DNA of 40,225 nt from an uncultured Clostridium sp. (GCA_948472955.1 CAOKVW010000001.1:1-40225), one strand, 5' to 3'; positions 8,451 through 17,067 are shown, counted from the first letter of the stretch. Translations and numbers: made by a program. The notes: a model not told the origin generated them from the letters alone.

Positions 8451-10133
8451 TTATTTTACAATTTCATATATTACAAAATAATCATCTTGATACAATTCTT
8501 TATACTTTTCTGGCTCTGTCTTTGTTATAATCATATTTACTTTTGAATTCTTATACGTAATCACATGAGTCATATCATATTTTTCAAAAATATCACCGTA
8601 AAAACTTCCTATACTGGACATATCAATAAAATCTAAGAAAATATCCTCCTCTTTCCCGCTAAATTCTGGTGCATACAAATCTGCTCTAGAATCTATAAAT
8701 ACAGGAATTCCCTTAAATAACAAATAACTGCCATAATTATACTCATTATAAAATCTTGCTGTCTCTATATCAATATTTTCTAGTATAAACTCCGATGCCT
8801 TTACAGGATAAGTACTTTCATCTATATATTGGTCCTTCAGTTTATCTTTTCCAAAATGATAACTCAAGCCTAATAGGATAATGGTTATGATAAAAACTCC
8901 TATTATATGGCATAACTTGTTTACTAGTTCTTTCTCTTTTTGTTTTGTATAAACCTCTAATAATTGCAATAATAATCGATTTAATATAACAGAACCCACA
9001 ATAGCAAACATAGTAATCTGTCTTCTAGAAGAAATCATCAAATAACACAATCCACCTATCATAAACAAATCACTTAGCCTAATTTTAGATTTTGTAAAAA
9101 TCAAGATAGCTAAAAATAAAATAATAGCACACATGGCATCTGTATCATCTGCTAATGTCATTGGTAAATGTTCATTAATATTCTCTGGTGTATTTCCTTG
9201 CATCGTTTTTGCCAAATAGGTATATGGTGTTGTTCCTAGTGGTGTTAATAATCCAGTTAATACACATATTATCATAATTAAGATAAGCCATTTTACATTC
9301 TGATTTTTGACAAATTTAATTTTATAAGGATTTTGCAATTCTTTTGTTCTTTTTATCTTTACTTTATCTATCTTTGCTTCCAAATCCTCTAATTCTTTTT
9401 TAAGTATTTCTATTCTCTGTTCTTTTCCAGTCTTGTTCGTATATTGTTTTATTTTGATTTTTAATATTGCCAATTTTACTTTTCTATAAATAATCGTTTC
9501 TGCCAATACCGCTATTATATATTCTGCTATATATGGTAAATATAATATAAAGTAGAATGGAAATACAGCTACATGCAAATTAGCTATTATAATGGGTACT
9601 ATTATCAATGCTACAGCATATCTTTTCTTTTTGGTTTCTAGAAATTGTTCTATGAAATAAATGGTCAAAATAAATAAGATAAAGGTCACTAACTGTGCTC
9701 TTGCTGCTATATACCCCCTTATCATATAGATAACCCCTATGGTTATTAAAAAGGAAAATAATTGATTTTTAGCTAGTTTTGTATTTACAAAATAGATGGA
9801 TAACCCTAAAATAATAGATAATATACAAGTGGTTATATAAATTCCTGTAAAGCCTGAAATACTATAAATAAAATACGTTATCAAATCATATAACCAATGT
9901 GGATACGTATAGGCTAAGTCCTCATGCCATGAGAATGGGTCTTGTCCATCTATTCCATTTTGAGCAATGTGTTCACCTACTTTAATGGTATAATAGGTAT
10001 CATTTTGAAAAGTCACTGGTGTTAAGGCAACACAAAAAATGGCAATTAAAATAACTGCTAATATCGTAAATTTAACAGATGAACTTATCTTTTTATGCTC
10101 TTTCTTTACTTTTTCCTTCGCTTCTTTTTTCAT
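8451..10133 (-). CDS. Polytopic membrane protein, GT-C glycosyltransferase-like
   Basis: The 560-residue protein has one N-terminal membrane segment, a ~60-residue extracytoplasmic loop (NDTYYTIKVGEHIAQNG then DPFSWHEDLAYTYPHWLYD), about ten further membrane segments, a charged coiled-coil-like cytoplasmic insertion (about residues 215-275) and a soluble C-terminal tail containing YNYGSYLLFKGIPVFIDSRA. The acidic first loop and the C-terminal domain resemble GT-C-fold transferases of the dolichyl-phosphate-mannose type, but the catalytic DE/DD motif is not clear. AAGGAG lies before ATG. It stands upstream of lspA by 37 bases. I would call it a membrane protein of unknown substrate. Confidence 0.75.
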   Translation of the reverse strand: MKKEAKEKVKKEHKKISSSVKFTILAVILIAIFCVALTPVTFQNDTYYTIKVGEHIAQNGIDGQDPFSWHEDLAYTYPHWLYDLITYFIYSISGFTGIYITTCILSIILGLSIYFVNTKLAKNQLFSFLITIGVIYMIRGYIAARAQLVTFILFILTIYFIEQFLETKKKRYAVALIIVPIIIANLHVAVFPFYFILYLPYIAEYIIAVLAETIIYRKVKLAILKIKIKQYTNKTGKEQRIEILKKELEDLEAKIDKVKIKRTKELQNPYKIKFVKNQNVKWLILIMIICVLTGLLTPLGTTPYTYLAKTMQGNTPENINEHLPMTLADDTDAMCAIILFLAILIFTKSKIRLSDLFMIGGLCYLMISSRRQITMFAIVGSVILNRLLLQLLEVYTKQKEKELVNKLCHIIGVFIITIILLGLSYHFGKDKLKDQYIDESTYPVKASEFILENIDIETARFYNEYNYGSYLLFKGIPVFIDSRADLYAPEFSGKEEDIFLDFIDMSSIGSFYGDIFEKYDMTHVITYKNSKVNMIITKTEPEKYKELYQDDYFVIYEIVK

Positions 10134-10190
10134 AAATGAATCTCCTTTTTCAATTTTAACATTTATTATTAACTATATAGAATATCTCCA

Positions 10191-10338
10191 TTAGCAAATT
10201 TTAATATATTTTTTATGAAATGACAATTCGTGGGGACCAACAAATTATAGACTGTTACCAAATTTTATTGAAAATTTGGTTTACAGTCTGTTATGTAGTT
10301 GGGAGTCATAAAGAAAAAATATAATAAAATTTGCTAAA
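10191..10338. repeat. Structured palindromic element, copy 2
   Basis: This is the second copy of the element at 7773, in the same orientation and again between two minus-strand genes. The core GGGGACCAACAAATTATAG, ACTGTTACCAAATTT and ACAGTCTGTTATGTAGTTGG is shared. The outer stem is TTAGCAAATTTTAATATATT paired with its complement ending AAAATTTGCTAA, different in sequence from copy 1. The inner loop is enlarged (TATTG). Confidence 0.75.
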
Positions 10339-10378
10339 ATATATTAATCTAAATTTTAATATTTTCTCAATTATATCA

Positions 10379-10418
10379 AAAAAAGTTTTAAAAGACCAGT
10401 CTTTTAAAACTTTTTCAA
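10379..10418. terminator. Terminator of the ssb-like gene
   Basis: AAAAAGTTTTAAAAGAC and GTCTTTTAAAACTTTTT pair almost without a loop. On the minus strand the stem runs into a T-rich tract about 30 bases after the ssb stop. The symmetry means it could also act on the plus strand. Confidence 0.7.
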
Positions 10419-10450
10419 TAATTTATTTTATTACTTATACAATCCTATTT

Positions 10451-11164
10451 TTAAACAGCTTCTTGACTTTCTACTTCTACCGTTTCTTCTTTTTCTGCGT
10501 TCTTTTCTTCTATTACCTCTAGGCTTCCAATAGAAACTTCGTAAGCTATTCTTGTTTGAGAAGTTCCATCTTCATATTTTTTCTCATACGTTCTAGATTG
10601 AACTCTTCCTACCACTTTCACTTGTGAGCCGACCTCCAAGTTTTGGCAAAATCTTGCATTTCTTCCCCAAGCAATACATGGTATATAATCTGATTTATTA
10701 TAAGCTCTATTTACAGCAAGCAATATATCTGATATTTCTCTTCCAAATGGTGTTTGTCTATAAATAGGTTTTTTACATATATACCCTATTAATACTACCT
10801 CATTGGTGATAGAATCTTTTTTAACCATCTCATTTTCTTCATTTTCTTGATTTTCCGTATCCTCTACTTCCATAACATCTTTTGCAAATACTGTTAAAAT
10901 TAATCTGTTTTTTTCATTTTCATAACTATTATAAGACCTAAATTGACCTTTTACTAATAATTTTTTACCTTCTTGCAAAGTTTCTTCTCCAATCAATCTT
11001 TCTGATATCGTAATTGGTATTCTATCCTCATTCCCACTTAGACGTGGTATGGCTAATCGAAAGATATAGAATCTTTCTCCATAAATCTCATGACTAAATT
11101 CTTTTTCTCCTGTAACTTTTCCAACTAATGTTAAATAGTTGTTTTCTAAATAATTTGTATCCAA
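10451..11164 (-). CDS. Single-stranded DNA-binding protein-like, two OB folds
   Basis: The 237-residue product carries two OB-type domains: an N-terminal, more divergent one (about residues 8-95) and a C-terminal one (about 115-215) with the SSB signature NEVVLIGYICKKPIYRQT, SDILLAVNRAY and CIAWGRNARFC. The tail is acidic (EEKNAEKEETVEVESQEAV) but lacks the canonical DDDIPF end. Typical SSB is ~150 residues with one OB fold, so this is the tandem form seen in some Clostridia; whether it is the replicative SSB is unclear. I choose TTG at 11164, 8 bases after AGGGAGG; the ATG at 11194 has no ribosome site. Confidence 0.8.
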   Translation of the reverse strand: MDTNYLENNYLTLVGKVTGEKEFSHEIYGERFYIFRLAIPRLSGNEDRIPITISERLIGEETLQEGKKLLVKGQFRSYNSYENEKNRLILTVFAKDVMEVEDTENQENEENEMVKKDSITNEVVLIGYICKKPIYRQTPFGREISDILLAVNRAYNKSDYIPCIAWGRNARFCQNLEVGSQVKVVGRVQSRTYEKKYEDGTSQTRIAYEVSIGSLEVIEEKNAEKEETVEVESQEAV

Positions 11165-11237
11165 TCTCTTTTCCTCCCTATTTTTATGTTTCATCGGTTT
11201 GTATTTTTTTCCTTATGCATGATTAATTACATTTATC

Positions 11238-11266
11238 ATTATACACTATTTTTTTGGTTTTGTCTA
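11238..11266 (-). promoter_or_regulatory. Sigma-A promoter of the ssb-like gene
   Basis: On the minus strand TAGACA (11261-11266), a 17-base spacer and a perfect TATAAT (11238-11243) lie about 75 bases before the TTG start. Confidence 0.65.
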
Positions 11267-11305
11267 CATAAAAAGTTAAATTTATTTAAAAAAGTTATAT
11301 TTTTC

Positions 11306-11812
11306 CTATATTTCCTCGATTATGCTTTTTCTATATATTTTAAAAAACGAATAAATAATTAAGAGTTCATAAGTCTTTAAGCTATTTTTTTCTTTTCTTT
11401 TTATTCTTCTTTCCTCTATCTCTATTTTATGCCCTTCTCTATCTTGTATACTTTTTTGCCAATAAATTAAAATATCAGTATCACTAATACTAGATATGGT
11501 AACAGTTGCTTTTTGATTCAATCCATATGTTATTCCCTTTGCGGTTGTTTTGATTGTCTCCAAGTTTTTATCTGAATTTATCATCAAATATTGTGTATTT
11601 TCAAAGATTTTTTCTAAGGCTTCTTGATTGGTTTTAAATTTCTTTAAATTATCTTCTACTATAATGGTTTCAAATTTTATATTTTTTATATTTTCTATGC
11701 TTCTAAGGTTAATTTGAATGAAATTGATTGTTTCATCTTGCATTTGTTCTGTGATTTTCCTTTTGATATTTTCGAAGCATTTTTTGCCTGCAACGATACC
11801 GATAAATGACAT
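11306..11812 (-). CDS. Conserved-looking protein of unknown function
   Basis: The 168-residue protein starts MSFIGIVAGKKCFENI and has an N-terminal strand-helix pattern like a nucleotide-binding alpha/beta fold. The middle (about 95-130) reads ITYGLNQKATVTISSIS, which faintly recalls the central domain of Mur ligases, then a basic linker (EERRIKRKEKNSLK). There is no P-loop. It sits between the ssb-like gene and the PdaB-like deacetylase, both on the same strand. I do not assign a function. Confidence 0.7.
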   Translation of the reverse strand: MSFIGIVAGKKCFENIKRKITEQMQDETINFIQINLRSIENIKNIKFETIIVEDNLKKFKTNQEALEKIFENTQYLMINSDKNLETIKTTAKGITYGLNQKATVTISSISDTDILIYWQKSIQDREGHKIEIEERRIKRKEKNSLKTYELLIIYSFFKIYRKSIIEEI

Positions 11813-11872
11813 TTTTCATCCCCTATTATCATACTTATTTTTCATTATTATTTCCTTTTTTGGTAATTTTAT

Positions 11873-11908
11873 ACACTATCATAGAAAATGAATTTCCTAT
11901 GATAGTGT
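11873..11908. repeat. Perfect 12-bp hairpin upstream of the unknown gene
   Basis: ACACTATCATAG pairs exactly with CTATGATAGTGT across a 12-base loop. It lies 60 bases before the start of the 168-residue gene and after the deacetylase, in AT-rich DNA. It lacks a T-tract on the minus strand, so an operator-like palindrome or small repeat is as likely as a terminator. Confidence 0.6.
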
Positions 11909-11947
11909 AGTCATTTCACAGAAAATTTCTAAAGAAATTTTCGCGAG

Positions 11948-12013
11948 CGAACAAATATGCAACATACAAGTAATCTAAAAAGTCGAAAAAACTGATTATG
12001 TTGCATTTGTTCT
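11948..12013 (-). terminator. Imperfect inverted repeat after the pdaB-like gene
   Basis: GAACAAATATGCAACATA pairs with TATGTTGCATTTGTTC around a ~32-base centre containing AAAAAGTCGAAAAA, a string like that at the ends of the fold-back elements. It starts 17 bases after the deacetylase stop and probably forms its 3' hairpin; it may instead be a decayed small repeat. Confidence 0.5.
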
Positions 12014-12029
12014 CTTTTGTCTTTTTATT

Positions 12030-12815
12030 TTACCTGATATTTTCTATTTGCGTACCATTGCTATTAATCGTATAATTATCTAAATAAATAAGGTCAGATA
12101 TGGTAACCACTTCTAATCCTTTTTGTTTGATATTTTTTAGTAACCTGTCTAAACTATCTGCTGTATGCTTGGTTCCATTATGACTTAAAATAATGTCTCC
12201 TTCTTTGATTTTTCCTTCTAGTCGTTTCCACATCTCTTCTCCTGTCAATCCTGTATAATCCAGCGTGTCTAGATTCCATTGAATGGTATGATATCCTTTG
12301 TCTTGTGCTGCTTTGATAACTGTATCATTGTATTCGCCATAGGGTGCTCTGTAAATATTGGTTCTTTTTCCTGTTATTTTTTCAATCTTGTCATTGCTTT
12401 TTTCGATTTCTTCTATATTTTTTTCAAAACTTAGATTGTTGACATGTGGATGTGTGTCACTATGACTGGCTATTTCATGACCTGCCTCATGGATTTTTTT
12501 AGCTGCCTCTGGATATTTTTCTATCCATTCACCTACCATAAAAAATGTTATTTTTACATTGTTTTCTTGCAAGGTTTTTAGAATTGTATCTATGTCATCT
12601 GCATTCCATGCACAATTCATGGTAAAAGCTACTTTCTTTTGTTCTGTTTGCACATTATAAATTGGTAATAATTTCTGCATTGTGCTTGCTGTTTGTATGG
12701 TATTTCCTGTGCTATTATTCGTATTTAGGCTTCCTGCTACACAAAACAGTAACACAACTGTCACAATGGATACCAAGTATGTGTATATTTTTTGCCTGTT
12801 CAAGATAAAAAACAT
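12030..12815 (-). CDS. Polysaccharide deacetylase, PdaB-like (sporulation type)
   Basis: A signal anchor at residues ~10-30 is followed by a NodB-type deacetylase domain from about 60. The metal-binding H118-x3-H122 (ASHSDTH) and the RAPYGEYN motif are present. The first NodB motif, normally TFDDG, reads TMNCAWNADD at 65-74; PdaB proteins also deviate here but keep one aspartate, which is Asn in this protein, so activity may differ. Family members act on peptidoglycan or chitooligosaccharide; PdaB is needed late in sporulation. AGGAGG precedes ATG. A sigma-E-like -10 (CATACAAT, minus strand 12845-12852) lies upstream without a clear -35. Its 5' third is duplicated at 17295. Confidence 0.85.
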   Translation of the reverse strand: MFFILNRQKIYTYLVSIVTVVLLFCVAGSLNTNNSTGNTIQTASTMQKLLPIYNVQTEQKKVAFTMNCAWNADDIDTILKTLQENNVKITFFMVGEWIEKYPEAAKKIHEAGHEIASHSDTHPHVNNLSFEKNIEEIEKSNDKIEKITGKRTNIYRAPYGEYNDTVIKAAQDKGYHTIQWNLDTLDYTGLTGEEMWKRLEGKIKEGDIILSHNGTKHTADSLDRLLKNIKQKGLEVVTISDLIYLDNYTINSNGTQIENIR

Positions 12816-12891
12816 GAAAATTCCTCCTAGTTAAAGCTATTTCAATTGTATGCTTTTACTAAAAGGAAAATGCGGAATTAATTTATTTTTG
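12606..12891. repeat. 286-bp direct repeat, left copy (flank of accessory island)
   Basis: This segment covers the first 70 codons of the pdaB-like gene, its ribosome site and upstream region. It matches 17295-17580 base for base at a constant offset of 4,689, with only about three mismatches, all upstream of the gene. The last nine bases double as the end of the DUF4143 ATPase gene (final Gln-Lys and stop). Confidence 0.9.
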
Positions 12892-14187
12892 AATTATTTT
12901 TTCTATATATTCTACCATAAATAATGGTATATTTATTAAATTATCGTCTCTATTTAAATTTTTCATTGAAAATCTAATTCTTGTTTTTGGCTTATTTATA
13001 TCATTGTAAACTTTTAAGCTAGTATTATTTATACTTTCGCCTGTTTTTACTTCAATCGGAATGATTTCATTTTGATATTGAATGATAAAATCAATTTCAT
13101 ATCTATTATCAAATGCATAATAATAAGGTTTTAGTCCATTTGAGACTAATGCTTGTAATACATAATTTTCTGTTAAAGCTCCTTTAAATTCTTGGAATAA
13201 TTTATTTCCTTCTATAATGACTCTACTATTTAAATCTGTTTTCTTTCTTAATAAACCGACATCATTTAAATACATTTTAAAGGATGCTAAATCATGATAA
13301 CCTATAAGTGGCATATTAGGTTTTGTTACATTATATATCTTATTTACTACATTTGCATCTCTTAGCCAATTTACAGCACCTTCATATTCTCTTGCTCTAG
13401 CCCCATTCTTTGCAACTTGATATAGAAATTTTTTATTCTCTTTTGATATTTGAGATGGAATACTATTCCAAATAATAGAAATTCTATTTGCTTCTACATT
13501 TGTAGTATGCTTAGAAAAATCACTTTCATAAGATTTTAGAATGTTATCTTGTATTTTATTTACCTTTTCCATATCTTTGTATTTTACCCATGAATCTACA
13601 ACTTCAGGCATACCTCCTATGATAAAGTATGCTTTTAATTTTTCGCTTAATTTATGAAAGAATATATCTGGAATGTTTTGTATTTTTTTAATTGAATCCA
13701 TATAATTAACCAAATTCTCGCATCCGTCTGCTTTTAAAAATTCTGTATATGTCATGGGATACATATCTAAGAAATCCACTTTGCCAACTGGAAAAGATGT
13801 ATGTGATAACCTTATTCCAAGTAATGAACCTGCACTTATTATATGATATTGGTTTGCTTCTTCTTCAAAATATTTTAGTGAATTTAAAGCGTTTGGACAT
13901 TCTTGTATTTCATCAAAAATAATTAGTGTTTTTTCTGGCATAATTGCCTTACCATAAACAAAACTTAATTGTTCTAATATACTTGCTGGATCTTTTGTAT
14001 TTTCAAATATGCTGTGTAATTCCATATCATGATCAAAGTTACAATATACGATACCTTCATAGTTCTCTTCTCCAAATTGTTTTAATATATAAGTTTTTCC
14101 AACTTGTCTTGCTCCTCGTAATATTAAAGGTTTTCTATCTTTATCTTTTTTCCATTTTATTAATTCTTCCATTATTTTTCTATCCAT
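12883..14187 (-). CDS. AAA ATPase with DUF4143 C-terminal domain
   Basis: The N-terminal AAA_14 domain has Walker A GARQVGKT (25-32) and Walker B TLIIFDEIQ (87-95). The C-terminal DUF4143 part has a PD-(D/E)xK-like run: FKGALTENYVLQAL, YEIDFIIQYQ, then IPIEVKTGES. These ATPases are frequent in accessory DNA of anaerobes; a role in mobile-element defence or toxin-antitoxin-like behaviour has been suggested but is not settled. The ATG at 14187 has GGAG 9 bases upstream. It is the first gene inside the island, and its stop codon lies in the left direct repeat, so its C terminus was fixed by the integration event. Confidence 0.9.
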   Translation of the reverse strand: MDRKIMEELIKWKKDKDRKPLILRGARQVGKTYILKQFGEENYEGIVYCNFDHDMELHSIFENTKDPASILEQLSFVYGKAIMPEKTLIIFDEIQECPNALNSLKYFEEEANQYHIISAGSLLGIRLSHTSFPVGKVDFLDMYPMTYTEFLKADGCENLVNYMDSIKKIQNIPDIFFHKLSEKLKAYFIIGGMPEVVDSWVKYKDMEKVNKIQDNILKSYESDFSKHTTNVEANRISIIWNSIPSQISKENKKFLYQVAKNGARAREYEGAVNWLRDANVVNKIYNVTKPNMPLIGYHDLASFKMYLNDVGLLRKKTDLNSRVIIEGNKLFQEFKGALTENYVLQALVSNGLKPYYYAFDNRYEIDFIIQYQNEIIPIEVKTGESINNTSLKVYNDINKPKTRIRFSMKNLNRDDNLINIPLFMVEYIEKIIQK

Positions 14188-14298
14188 TTGCACCATCTCC
14201 TATACATATATTATAACATATATAGTAAATAAATACACGTTTTTTTGTTTGTTTTTTATAATTTTTTCACGTTTTTTTGAGTATATTTATATAAAAAA

Positions 14299-14640
14299 TC
14301 ACACTTTTCCTTTTGTCTTTTCTTTAAACAACTCCTTAACATCATATTTTTTTGTTTTTTCAAATTCTAACTTAACATCGTTCAATTTCAGTATTTCTTC
14401 TATTTTACTTTTTTCTTCAATATTAGCAATATAATTTTTATATAAATTAATTAGTATAGTTTTCGCTTTCCTCGAAATAACTTTATTATTTTCATTATAG
14501 ATATATATATATTCATTATCTTTATTAGCTTGATAAAACATTATTTTCTCTTGTGGAATCTTCCTATATTCTTCTTTTGGAATATGTCTTAAAATTTCTA
14601 AAATTTCAACATAACTACATGGATATGTATTATTGTTCAT
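14299..14640 (-). CDS. Small acidic/basic protein paired with the transglutaminase-like gene
   Basis: The 113-residue soluble protein contains the stretch ILEILRHIPKEEYRKIPQEK followed by a lysine- and tyrosine-rich region. It overlaps the end of the upstream gene by 11 bases, so the two are translationally coupled and probably work together. GAGGTG lies upstream of ATG. I recognise it only as a type often seen beside similar genes in clostridial accessory regions; no activity can be inferred. Confidence 0.7.
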   Translation of the reverse strand: MNNNTYPCSYVEILEILRHIPKEEYRKIPQEKIMFYQANKDNEYIYIYNENNKVISRKAKTILINLYKNYIANIEEKSKIEEILKLNDVKLEFEKTKKYDVKELFKEKTKGKV

Positions 14641-15691
14641 CTTTAGTCACACCTCTTTCTTTAGTTTGTTCTCTTTGTTCCGCCTCTTCAGTTTCTGTAG
14701 ATGATATACCATCTCTTAATCCTTGTTCTAGGAAAGTCTTTAATGTAATTTCTCCAATATCATCTTTTTTTCTATTCTTTAAATTCCTAATAATTGTGTT
14801 AAATTCATGTTTATCATAATTTTCATGTGTTATCGCATTCGGCAATTCTTCTTCATCTATTTTAGTAATTGTTCTTGTTGATTGCATATCGAACATTGTA
14901 TCAATATCTGAATATAGCCAATCTTGGCTGGTCTGTTCTGGTGGAATTCCTAAAAAGCTATCTCTAATAGCAACTGCTCTAGTTAAATCTATTGACTTAT
15001 ATCCTTGGTCACCATTTACTATTATCCAAGCATGTGGAAATTCACTTGTTCCCTGTATTTTATGTGCTTCAACACCTATTTTTTCCATAATGGGCAATAA
15101 ATAATCTGTATAATGTCCACAAACACCATTGTTTATTAATCCGTTTTTTATTTTTGGTGGAAAATTAGTATCCATATTTAAAAAATAATCTATCAATATA
15201 GCAGATATATCATAATTTAAAGAATATTGTTTTTCATTCAGTTCTACATCCATTTTTTTATTCTCCAAATCATTCTCTATCTTTTCTATCAGATTGTCTG
15301 TATTTTCTGTAACAATATCATTATTTGCTATATGCTTCCCAAGTTCATCTTTTATGTAGTTTCTCAAGTTGTTTTTAAACATTTCATAAGAACCTTGACT
15401 TTTCTCTTGTAATTTAAGTATATTTCTAAATATTCTTGAATCTCCTTCTGTAATATCTCGAGTCAAAACTACTCTTGTAATACCTTCTTTATTTAATTTT
15501 GATTCTGCTAATCTAAATCCTGCATCCACCTTTGTTACTCTTTCTTGTGCATAACCTTTAACAAACAAATAAGTATAATTGTATTGTACTGTATTCAAAA
15601 AATAATTCATAACAAATGCAATTCTCTCATCTTTTGATGAAATTTTCATAGCTTCTGCTATTAACTGTTCAATGTTTTGTATTTGTTCCAT
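14630..15691 (-). CDS. Transglutaminase-like cysteine protein
   Basis: The 353-residue protein has a helical, charged N-terminal half and a transglutaminase-like core with the three expected catalytic residues in order: C191 (NNGVCGHYTDYL), H220 (EFPHAWIIV) and D235 (YKSIDLTRAV). Proteins of this fold are cysteine proteases, transpeptidases or amidases; no substrate is suggested by the sequence and there is no signal peptide. The C-terminal ~80 residues are charged and probably disordered (EEAEQREQTKERGVTKDEQ). I chose ATG at 15691 because AAAGGA precedes it; the GTG 18 bases earlier does not have a site. It overlaps the 113-residue gene downstream. Confidence 0.75.
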   Translation of the reverse strand: MEQIQNIEQLIAEAMKISSKDERIAFVMNYFLNTVQYNYTYLFVKGYAQERVTKVDAGFRLAESKLNKEGITRVVLTRDITEGDSRIFRNILKLQEKSQGSYEMFKNNLRNYIKDELGKHIANNDIVTENTDNLIEKIENDLENKKMDVELNEKQYSLNYDISAILIDYFLNMDTNFPPKIKNGLINNGVCGHYTDYLLPIMEKIGVEAHKIQGTSEFPHAWIIVNGDQGYKSIDLTRAVAIRDSFLGIPPEQTSQDWLYSDIDTMFDMQSTRTITKIDEEELPNAITHENYDKHEFNTIIRNLKNRKKDDIGEITLKTFLEQGLRDGISSTETEEAEQREQTKERGVTKDEQ

Positions 15692-15779
15692 TATTTTTAA
15701 TCCTTTCACTTCTTATTTATTTTTTAATACCTTTAAATTCATTTACAAAATTCTCGATTCTCATAAATATTTTGTTCTA

Positions 15780-16195
15780 TTCCAATATTCACATTATGAT
15801 ATCTTCTATTTCTTTAAAACTCGCATTTTCTGTCAAAACAATATCAAAAGTTGATTTATATAATTCTAAATTTTTGTTAGAAACTCTCTTGCTCCATCAC
15901 GAAATTGTAACTCTGTTCTTTTTACTGCTTCTTTTATAATCTCATTATCTAAATTTTTTTCATGTAATAAATCTATATATGCTTTGAATCTATATTCCCA
16001 TGTTTCATCATTTTTATCATGTATTTCATCATATTTTTTTCTAAAGTCTTCTCCTAACAAGTCTGAATAATACAATACTCTCCAACCACTAATGCTATTA
16101 CCTTTTGTTAAAGTTCTATCAAAATCAATTAAAACATAGAAATTTTCTTTTGTTAATTTTATGACATCTAACTTTTTAAAGTTAATATATTTCAT
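15780..16195 (-). pseudogene. Decayed HAD-family phosphatase
   Basis: An intact reading frame (16195 to 15866, 109 residues) begins with the HAD nucleophile motif VLIDFDRTLTKGN and continues into a helical cap like that of UMPH-1/SerB-type phosphatases, then stops at FLTKI. HAD enzymes of this kind need over 200 residues with three further motifs, which are absent. In another frame the DNA continues with protein-like sequence (FDIVLTENASFKEIEDIIM) before more stops. No CGG is involved. I read this as a deletion plus frameshift remnant. A good ribosome site (GGAAGGA) remains. Confidence 0.7.
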
Positions 16196-16261
16196 ATTCT
16201 ATCCTTCCAATACTTAATTTATATGACACAATATTATCATAAGTTTATGTATTTTACAATA

Positions 16262-16301
16262 TAAAAAAAGAACTACTAACTTTAAAATCAGTAATTCTTT
16301 T
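16262..16301 (-). terminator. Terminator of the mntA-hepT operon
   Basis: On the minus strand GAATTACTGA pairs with TTAGTAGTTC and is followed by T7, about 25 bases after the hepT stop. Confidence 0.75.
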
Positions 16302-16323
16302 GAGCTATTTTCATAACAGATTT

Positions 16324-16668
16324 TTAATTATTATTATCTTCCAATATTTTCTCCAAATTCACTTTCAATTGTATGATATCTTTTGTTATAATATCCCATA
16401 TAAAGTTCAGCTTTATTCCTTCATAATCATGAACAATTTTGTTTCTTAAATTTTTTATAATAATCCACTCTATATTTGGATTTTTTTCCATTGTTTCTTT
16501 ACTTATGTTTTTAACTAATTCACCTATTTGACTAATAGCAAAAACTGTAGCATCTACTTTTTCTTCGTTACTTGAAAATGATTTAAAATCACAACCATCT
16601 GTATATTTTAATGCTTTATTTATATATTCTATCATCTTTTTTAATGACATATATTCTTTATTTTTCAT
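16324..16668 (-). CDS. hepT: HEPN-domain toxin of HepT type (DUF86)
   Basis: The 114-residue helical protein carries the HEPN signature R75-x4-H80-x-Y82 (RNKIVHDYEG), the RNase site of the family; the tyrosine is the residue AMPylated by MntA in characterised systems. It overlaps mntA by 11 bases in the order antitoxin-toxin. I chose the ATG at 16668, 9 bases after AGGAG. The pair acts as a type VII toxin-antitoxin, usually maintaining mobile DNA or serving in phage defence, which suits its place in the island. Confidence 0.88.
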   Translation of the reverse strand: MKNKEYMSLKKMIEYINKALKYTDGCDFKSFSSNEEKVDATVFAISQIGELVKNISKETMEKNPNIEWIIIKNLRNKIVHDYEGIKLNFIWDIITKDIIQLKVNLEKILEDNNN

Positions 16669-16966
16669 ATACAACAACTCCTGTTTCTTTTATTTCTTTA
16701 TCGATTAATGAATTTTCTATTATCTCATATTTTTCAAAACCATCAATTTCTTTTTGTAATTTCTCTTTTATTTGGCATATCAACTTTAATAGTGCAAATC
16801 CTTTCAGCTCTGAATTTGTATCTATTATTAAATCTACATCGCTTTTTTTTGTAGCTTTTTGTTTTGCATAAGAGCCAAATAGTATTACTTGATATACTGG
16901 CTTATCTTTTAAAAGTTCTTCTAGCATTTTCTTTATTTCTTCAATCGTATATATCTTTTCACTCAT
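16658..16966 (-). CDS. mntA: MNT-type nucleotidyltransferase antitoxin
   Basis: The 102-residue protein has the minimal nucleotidyltransferase motif G31-S32-x10-D43-x-D45 (GSYAKQKATKKSDVD) that binds metal and nucleotide. MntA antitoxins block HepT by transferring AMP to its active-site tyrosine. Its start has GGAG upstream and its end overlaps hepT, so the two are translationally coupled. It is the upstream-most gene of the island operon next to the right boundary. Confidence 0.9.
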   Translation of the reverse strand: MSEKIYTIEEIKKMLEELLKDKPVYQVILFGSYAKQKATKKSDVDLIIDTNSELKGFALLKLICQIKEKLQKEIDGFEKYEIIENSLIDKEIKETGVVVYEK

Positions 16967-17067
16967 AGTATCAACTCCAATCTCCTACTACGTTATTAGT
17001 ATACCATAATTTTTAATAATTTCATATATCTATTTAATATTTTTACAAAAAAATTACTATCTTACAA

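Noticed and set aside
7773..10338. A known riboswitch or T-box at the two structured elements.
   Set aside because: I cannot match the core to any riboswitch I know, and the elements lie before unrelated genes; a repeat element is as likely.
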